A program made the translations under genes and the position numbers. A stretch of DNA of 19,336 bases from DASVEE01 sp036399695 (GTDB lineage Bacteria; Acidobacteriota; Thermoanaerobaculia; Gp7-AA8). The notes beneath the pieces are model-generated. The model was not told the DNA's origin and did not search any database. It worked only from the letters and a program-made list of their open reading frames with translations. How positions within the stretch are numbered: the first letter of the stretch is position 1; each line of letters opens with the position of its first letter. The stretch is from the NCBI GenBank assembly GCA_036399695.1, contig DASWMP010000134.1:1-19336 (forward strand). Reading direction: 5' to 3'. Positions 17,801 through 19,336 of this stretch are shown in pieces.

Positions 17801-18435
17801 CCGGCCCACGGACCGTACGCCAGCGGATCGTCCGGAACGGCCGTCACGCCGGCCAGCCGCGTGCCGAGCGCCGCCAGCCGCACCGGGGTGCCCGAACCGC
17901 TCACGCGCCACACGCCGCCCGAGGCCGTGACGACGAGGAGGTCGCCGCCGAAGACGCCCGTGCGGTCGAGATGCAGGCCGGTGATCTGCCCTTCGTCCGG
18001 CAGGACCACCCAGGGGTTCTGCACGGAGGCCCCGTCCGCGCTGATGCGTGCGATGACGCCCGCGGCACCGGTACTGGCGAAGAGGGTGCCGGGCTGGAAG
18101 CCGCCGCGGCTCGAGCCCTGCCCGTCATCGCGTGCCGTCGCCACCAGCACGTCGCCTTGCAGTCCGGCGACGTTCGAGAAAGCGGCGTGACCCCCGTCTC
18201 CCGCGAGCAGCTCGAAGCTGTTGGCCCCACTCGCCGCCGTGTTCGCGGAGAGGATCAGCTTCCTGCTGTGCTGGTGATGATCGAGCCCCGCGTGATCCCG
18301 GAACTCGGTGACGACCGGCCTCAGAACGACGTTCCAGTTTTCCTGTGGGGTGAGGGCGGCGTTGCCGTCGGTCGCTCCAGCCGTGAGGACGCAGAGCAGT
18401 AGCAGGGCGGGGACAAGGATCTCGCGCAGGGTCAT
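8821..18435 (-). CDS. secreted YD-repeat (RHS) polymorphic toxin with PKD repeats, Gly-Gly-Pro linker and C-terminal TNT domain
   Basis: A 3204-residue exported protein. Signal peptide about 1-27 (LVPALLLLCVLTAG core). Residues about 60-340 look like a beta-propeller; about 390-605 are beta-rich with NGNG motifs. PKD domains follow at about 610-705, 706-798, 799-891, 892-983 and 984-1078. Next is a thrombospondin-C-terminal-like lectin fold (YIGFVFGYQDSRHFYLFDWK, about 1083-1290), a cadherin-like segment, PKD6-7 (about 1380-1565) and two Ig-like domains. The RHS shell starts near 1768 (VPVTGIPITISRRYDS). More than 25 YD repeats run to about 2910, ending with the core signature LGLYHLRARHYDTDRGRFFS...FADPSG. 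After (GGP)20 comes a TNT domain from about 3102 to the end. It has WPPNDGF, DRYG (Arg3125), Tyr3133, and GQPGGGTQY (Gln3184), resembling catalytic positions of the mycobacterial TNT NAD+ glycohydrolase. The RHS shell probably encloses the toxin. GGAG 5 nt upstream supports the ATG at 18435. No T6SS PAAR/VgrG domain is present. Confidence 0.92.
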   Translation of the reverse strand: MTLREILVPALLLLCVLTAGATDGNAALTPQENWNVVLRPVVTEFRDHAGLDHHQHSRKLILSANTAASGANSFELLAGDGGHAAFSNVAGLQGDVLVATARDDGQGSSRGGFQPGTLFASTGAAGVIARISADGASVQNPWVVLPDEGQITGLHLDRTGVFGGDLLVVTASGGVWRVSGSGTPVRLAALGTRLAGVTAVPDDPLAYGPWAGRVLAGAKERGSVYAIDAQGQSVSFAVGLNPQDIDIVPAHENLYAIDQASRALVGAAEGALSGIIGDVLVTQESPGRIARVRWDGTAFAVSGLAEAAGLKQVAFSPAGAGAIPAVRQVYEKIAVVRHAPLLNSGRIEGTVWQLTGEETLFDGTDTITSDLLVPGTPQVTAAASASYGGTIEGNESAAPSGYKVTIAGNASLRHVVTRTDAIALQVVAFPPAPQGTRDVQVRKAGDPIGDAATLRHLDVAGNAGSVAVPPGTYGRFTISGRNTLVLGVEGSTERTVYNLEELALTGGSSLRLAGPVTLRVRNAVTLVGSTVGAADDPKLLQLEVAHGRPADAVKVGGNGVLYAIVRAPQGKITINGNGRLRGTVACDLLLVDGNGVLQITENDIPPPPVNRAPTANAGSDQTITLPTDTVALSGTASDDGLPAGSTLAVSWTKVSGPGSVTFAEADKAVTSATFAVDGEYVLKLTASDGQLSSSDTIAVTVIARNQRPDVEAGQPLTIELPASAALHGSVTDDALPRGVQLTVTWSMAEGPGAVIFADAHAAVTTASFSVPGVYTLRLSASDTEFTVEDDVVVTVLKNVAPSVNAGLDATIALPIDTVALEGTATDDGLPSGSTLALNWAKVSGPGEVTFGDAHNAATSATFSLDGDYVLQLTASDGELSSSDTVSITVIPRNLAPVVEAGQALTVQLPALATLHGTATDDGLPRGSDVTVKWKATGPGPVTFADESAAVTTASFTSPGVYTLTLTASDTELSASDDVVVTVLQNLAPSVSAGPDQEITLPSILMLRGAASDDGYPSGSTLEVFWTQVSGPMPVIFHDAFASTTPVTVTTAGIYVLRLTASDSQLSASDELTIVVHARPNQPPQITSKAPTEYLLGAVPAGSGELVNLAPWTDFQYKEAPTGPQTLAVWRKAPDNSSVTQINNADPSVLLSDFSLSNAQMEGTWVVGTTADDDYIGFVFGYQDSRHFYLFDWKQGNQDVAAKGMSLKVVSAGAELTGLDFWPTAGNASVRPLYNNTIGWADGVKYQFTLQFHPGDIRIIVKQGATVLADFTVKDSTYTNGKFGFYNYSQAAVTYEGFRRLSLARGTYTYDVEAADADGDAITYSLAAAPLTMTIDPATGLITWPVSSAVAGDHPVSVRVQTPDGGFDVQSYTLTILSPNEPPVVNAGDDRLITTGATASLNGTATDDGFPRGSTLGVTWTSVSGPGIVTFANPKIAATSATFSKSGSYLLRLSATDGVLPASDEVIVTVNTVPVVNAGADQTLTKSNTAMLNGTVTDDGVPSGNALSVVWEQVSGPVGVAFDNTGSQSTRAIFPGPGTYTLRLTGNDTLHSSTDSVIVTVTASPELDGATLGLVAGNGGPYATGTSQPVRATLRNSSGTPLANYGVQFAIAGANPTAGNGVTDATGVATFSYTGANVGTDSISASVRHTTVIQSPTVSLTWTQSPASPPATQGWIGAPVNNTTVTGMVPITVAPGVTLTQAAVEYWPASNPSAVTVLAAGVQGAPGTTLAALDTTLLANGNYVIRLRATDANGDLLVSQVIVTVTGENKPGRMTLLVTDLTVPVTGIPITISRRYDSLERNQAGDFGYGWSLEMAGPRLDVSPDYDVTITEPGTGRRVTYQFAPTAFGFPFSFLYQPAYAAEPGVYGKLTANGCATLVRTASGVSCYLSDPTYRPTVYTYTDPYGRVYTMTAAGKLISIRNLDGNVLTFGPAGITSSAGNLTVSFARDAQGRITDITDPTGKVYGYGYDVAGDLVSVALPGTGTPLRYEYAPGHYFAKGHDARGNVEAATTYYADGRLQSVTDATGKTTAYAYDLATRTTTTTHPDNTGSTIETHDVNGLLLSTTDPLGRTVSYTYDANRNKRTETDALGKTTTYDYDANGHLKSVTDPLNKTRSFTNNAFGQPVTAVDQLGKSRTFQYDARFNLSSLSDELGTQMALTWNERGNPLTLADANGKVSHFTYDAYGNILSRTDPQGGTTSYTYDTMGRVLTMTDARGVTRFGYDALGRILSVADPLSNQTRFEYDANGNRTAIVDARGHTVAYEYDAANRVSKITYPDGTSQSYTYNFRGQRATDTVTASALSRTTRYFYDNAGQLVKVIHPDQSEIRLAWDEAGRIRTVTDELNKTVTYEYDPACGCRDRLAKIIDADGKAITYSYDAAGRRISFTDAANRETRYTYDARGRLLKVTYADNTFTETGYDGMGRPVTSTDQEGRVTRFAYDDTGNLLSVTDAKGATTHYTYDALKNLRSSTDANGRTVAFEYDGLNRLTKRVLPLGMAELYTYDPVGNLATKTDFRGKQTTYEFDPMNRLTARRPDASLGEPAVLYSYTATGMRRSMTDASGATIYTYDQRDRLLTKQTPQGTLSYTYNPAGRLTSTRSSNAGGVSVDYTYDDLHRLASVVDQQLAAGTTAYTYDLAGNLKSDARPNGVGSDYTYDTLNRLTNAGVTRAGTAQASYAYTLDRTGRRLSIAEGSGRTVNYSYDAVYRLTREAVSGDPNSTANGAVDYTYDPVGNRLSRISSLEGVLSATSVYDANDRLVSDAYDANGNTRSADGKTFVYDFENRIRSANNGAVRITYDGDGNLAAKTVGSVTTRYLVDDLNPTGYSQVVEEIVNGEVQRQYTYGHMIVSQRRRLATGWAVSFYSTDGHGSVRQLTNEVGTVTDTYTYDAFGKLVARTGTTPNPYLYAGERFDADLGLYHLRARHYDTDRGRFFSSDPYPGGTSDPVSLHKYLYANADPVNFADPSGFSASEYRFLARLAVAIRPAVRLLGSRLACRFYDVASALAGAAGYDAVSLAADAANLIFCGRTRPGGPGGPGGPGGPGGPGGPGGPGGPGGPGGPGGPGGPGGPGGPGGPGGPGGPGGPGGPGGPGDGPRPGRGPEPVWPPNDGFDGPPRTEILGPGTRIDRYGVEGGRYTSPEGTPFEQRALPPEYLGTQPFNSYEVVSPVPVQSGPALPWFGQPGGGTQYLLPDSVGNLIDAGILRRIP
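8830..8836 (-). promoter_or_regulatory. ribosome binding site for immunity gene, inside toxin ORF
   Basis: Minus-strand GAGGAGG, 10 nt before the ATG at 8819. Six of its bases fall in the AGG AGG codons for Arg-Arg in the toxin's last five residues (LRRIP). These are uncommon Arg codons in GC-rich genes, so the C-terminus seems constrained to supply a strong Shine-Dalgarno for the immunity gene. Confidence 0.75.
9173..9352 (-). repeat. 9-bp minisatellite x20 encoding (Gly-Gly-Pro)20
   Basis: Twenty in-frame 9-bp units, with third-position variation between units (GGN CCN CCN on the plus strand). They encode a Gly-Gly-Pro tract at about residues 3029-3088 of the toxin, between the RHS core and the TNT domain. 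Each unit is three codons, so expansion or contraction would keep the frame. The tract is probably a flexible, extended spacer. The plus strand would read Gly-Pro-Pro, but that frame is a shadow. Confidence 0.92.
15485..16607 (-). repeat. tandem duplication of a two-PKD unit inside the RHS gene
   Basis: PKD1 resembles PKD3, and PKD2 resembles PKD4, more than adjacent domains resemble each other. The odd units share SGPG.VTF, SSSDT and the ending TVI.RN; the even units share VTTASF, PGVYTL and the ending DDVVVTVL.N. The repeat unit is about 560 bp (16607-16042 and 16041-15485). This points to an internal duplication of a domain pair. Confidence 0.7.
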
Positions 18436-18586
18436 GGAGTCTCCGGGCTTTGGACGATAGTTATGGAAAGCACGAAACCTAACGTAGAACCGCCTCCCTG
18501 TCTACGGGGATCGGTGAATCACCCGTGACGATGTTCGTTCGTTTCGACCAGCAGCCGATGAGAAGCAAACAGGCCGAAAGGCTCGA

Positions 18587-18618
18587 GTGGAGGACGGACA
18601 ATCGTGTCCGTCACGCGA
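18587..18618. repeat. 32-bp palindromic dispersed repeat, copy 2
   Basis: Matches 7358-7389 at 31 of 32 positions. The mismatch removes only the innermost base pair of the stem, leaving GACGGACA-ATCG-TGTCCGTC. It lies between the divergent RHS toxin gene (start 18435) and the toxin-antitoxin operon (start 18675). Confidence 0.8.
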
Positions 18619-18639
18619 CAAATGCGCGAGCACGAGGGG

Positions 18640-18668
18640 TTGAAAGCGGCGTGGCCGCAACCTAGGAT
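18640..18668 (+). promoter_or_regulatory. putative sigma70-type promoter with internal palindrome, toxin-antitoxin operon
   Basis: TTGAAA (18640-18645), a 17-bp spacer and TAGGAT (18663-18668) make a good -35/-10 pair. The spacer contains GCGGC-GTG-GCCGC (18646-18658), a possible operator for autorepression by the antitoxin complex. The predicted +1 falls at or near the GTG start (18675), so the transcript may be leaderless or nearly so. Alternatively TAGGA serves as the ribosome binding site of a transcript starting further upstream. Confidence 0.45.
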
Positions 18669-18674
18669 GATCGG

Positions 18675-18908
18675 GTGAACACGAACGCGCGGAAGTTGTT
18701 CGAACAGGCCTTGACGCTCGGCGCCAGCGATCGTGCCGAGCTCGCGGCGCAACTGCTTGCCACTCTCGAGGACACGGAAGCCGACGTGGAGTCGGCCTGG
18801 GCCGTCGAGATCGAACGGCGAGCGGCAGAGGCTCGCCGGAACCCCGATGACGACGAGGACTGGCGTACCGTCCTGGATGAAATTCAACGGGAAGTCCTAT
18901 CGCGTTGA
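18675..18908 (+). CDS. antitoxin of ParE-type toxin-antitoxin pair (Unstab_antitox / addiction module component)
   Basis: A 77-residue mostly helical, acidic protein starting at GTG, with TAGGA 7 nt upstream. The N-terminal stretch RKLFEQALTLGASDRAELAAQLLATLED and the later AWAVEIERRAAEARR are typical of the addiction module component family (PF09720, TIGR02574). The antitoxin is expected to bind and neutralise the toxin encoded by the next gene and, with it, repress its own promoter. The C-terminal half is rich in Asp/Glu (NPDDDEDW) and probably wraps the basic toxin. Its stop overlaps the next gene's TTG start (TTGA), so translation is coupled. It looks complete. Confidence 0.85.
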   Translation: MNTNARKLFEQALTLGASDRAELAAQLLATLEDTEADVESAWAVEIERRAAEARRNPDDDEDWRTVLDEIQREVLSR

Positions 18909-19204
18909 AGCCGGTCCGTCTCCGCGAACGGGCACGCCGTGACCTTCGAGAGGCGACCGCCTGGTACCGCGATCGAAGCAGTGACGTGGCGGAGCGGTTC
19001 GCGGCTGAAGTCCGGCAAGCACTGCGACACCTCGAGCAGTTTCCGGACACCGGAGCATTCGTGACGGGTGTCGCGGACCCCGATGTGCGCAAGCTTCCGA
19101 TTCACAACTTTCCGTATCACCTCATTTTCATTCGGCTCCCACACCACATTTCGGTTCTGGCGATTGCCCATGACCGCCGCCGCCCCGGATACTGGAACCA
19201 GTGA
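18905..19204 (+). CDS. ParE/RelE-superfamily toxin
   Basis: A basic 99-residue protein starting at TTG, overlapping the antitoxin stop by 4 nt. GGGAAG about 10 nt upstream serves as ribosome binding site. The order of segments RARRDLREATAWYRDRS, AERFAAEV, LRHLEQFPDTG, VRKLPIHNFPYHLIF and VLAIAHDRRRPGYW is characteristic of the ParE/RelE superfamily (PF05016, plasmid stabilisation system). RelE members cut mRNA on the ribosome and ParE members poison DNA gyrase. Which activity applies here cannot be decided from sequence, although antitoxins of the neighbouring type are usually paired with ParE-like toxins. Length is normal and the C-terminal RRRPGYW motif is intact, so the toxin is probably active. 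On a chromosome such modules are often selfish or stress-related. Confidence 0.87.
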   Translation: MKPVRLRERARRDLREATAWYRDRSSDVAERFAAEVRQALRHLEQFPDTGAFVTGVADPDVRKLPIHNFPYHLIFIRLPHHISVLAIAHDRRRPGYWNQ

Positions 19205-19233
19205 GCCGCTGGCTTCCTCCCCGGCACTCCGGC

Positions 19234-19254
19234 GCCCGCTCCGCCGAGGCGGGC
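19234..19254 (+). terminator. weak GC hairpin after the toxin-antitoxin operon
   Basis: GCCCGC (19234-19239) and GCGGGC (19249-19254) are 6-bp arms with a 9-nt loop, 30 bp after the toxin stop. There is no T tract, so its role as a terminator is uncertain. Confidence 0.3.
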
Positions 19255-19276
19255 TCCAGTCCCGGGTTGATCCAAT

Positions 19277-19336
19277 CTTGGAGTGCGGTGGCGAACGCCA
19301 CCGCTCTTTTACACGTGTACCAGAGCGGTGGCGTTC
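19277..19336. repeat. palindromic repeat with ACACGTGT loop, copy 2 (cut by window end)
   Basis: The left arm 19277-19304 contains its own palindrome GGTGGCG-AA-CGCCACC. CTCTTTTACACGTGT forms the loop, then the right arm begins GAGCGGTGGCGTTC and runs off the window. It is the same design as 875-951: a 17-bp identical core (19302-19318) and similar arms whose differences are matched within each copy. Confidence 0.8.

Noticed and set aside
13786..18402. Long plus-strand open frames opposite the PKD and N-terminal parts of the RHS gene
   Set aside because: Same reasoning: no recognisable domain, while the minus strand is coherent from signal peptide to toxin.
18436..18586. Search for an RHS promoter
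   Set aside because: Several AT-richer stretches occur (around 18460-18480), but no pair of boxes with good spacing stood out, so no promoter is called.
18502..19171. Minus-strand open frames opposite the toxin-antitoxin genes
   Set aside because: No domain similarity. The plus strand carries two overlapping genes with clear family motifs and ribosome binding sites.

Overview
GC-rich bacterial chromosome fragment, probably from an environmental or metagenome-derived lineage. I lean towards Acidobacteriota, but only from the overall style: a very large YD-repeat protein with PKD domains, an odd NRPS, and many short palindromic intergenic repeats. There is no rRNA or marker gene to settle taxonomy. 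No tRNA, rRNA, insertion sequence, transposase gene or CRISPR array was seen.

Layout. (1) 1-7117, minus strand: a biosynthetic operon. The upstream gene (953-7117) is an unusual NRPS with order A-PCP-C-A-PCP followed by a malate/lactate dehydrogenase (Ldh2-family) domain instead of a thioesterase. About 80 bp further on, across a nearly perfect 77-bp inverted repeat, comes a second adenylation-domain gene that leaves the window at base 1. (2) 7118-7535: a divergent intergenic region with palindromes and no gene. (3) 7536-8396, plus strand: a YihY/BrkB-family membrane protein. (4) 8397-8579: convergent intergenic DNA packed with REP-like repeats and a 14-bp-arm hairpin. (5) 8580-18435, minus strand: a 3204-residue Sec-exported YD/RHS protein with seven PKD domains, a (Gly-Gly-Pro)20 linker and a C-terminal TNT-type toxin domain (NAD+ glycohydrolase family), followed one base later by a 79-residue candidate immunity gene. 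(6) 18675-19204, plus strand: a two-gene toxin-antitoxin operon (Unstab_antitox-like antitoxin, ParE/RelE-like toxin) with overlapping reading frames. (7) 19277-19336: a second, truncated copy of the palindromic repeat found at 875-951.

The genes fall into three functional blocks: a small secondary-metabolite pathway, a polymorphic toxin/immunity pair for contact or secreted competition, and an addiction module. The most novel candidate is the NRPS with a fused Ldh2 domain. Its second A domain and the neighbouring A domain both have Ser where alpha-amino-acid-activating domains have the amine-binding Asp. A coherent, untested hypothesis is that a 2-keto (or other non-amino) acid is loaded and then reduced on the enzyme by the Ldh2 domain, a job done by a ketoreductase in known depsipeptide synthetases.

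Several dispersed repeats link the blocks: a palindrome with an ACACGTGT loop (two copies), a 32-bp palindrome lying in both divergent promoter regions, and 9-bp ATGGGAC-type repeats inserted at the same surface loop of two different adenylation domains.
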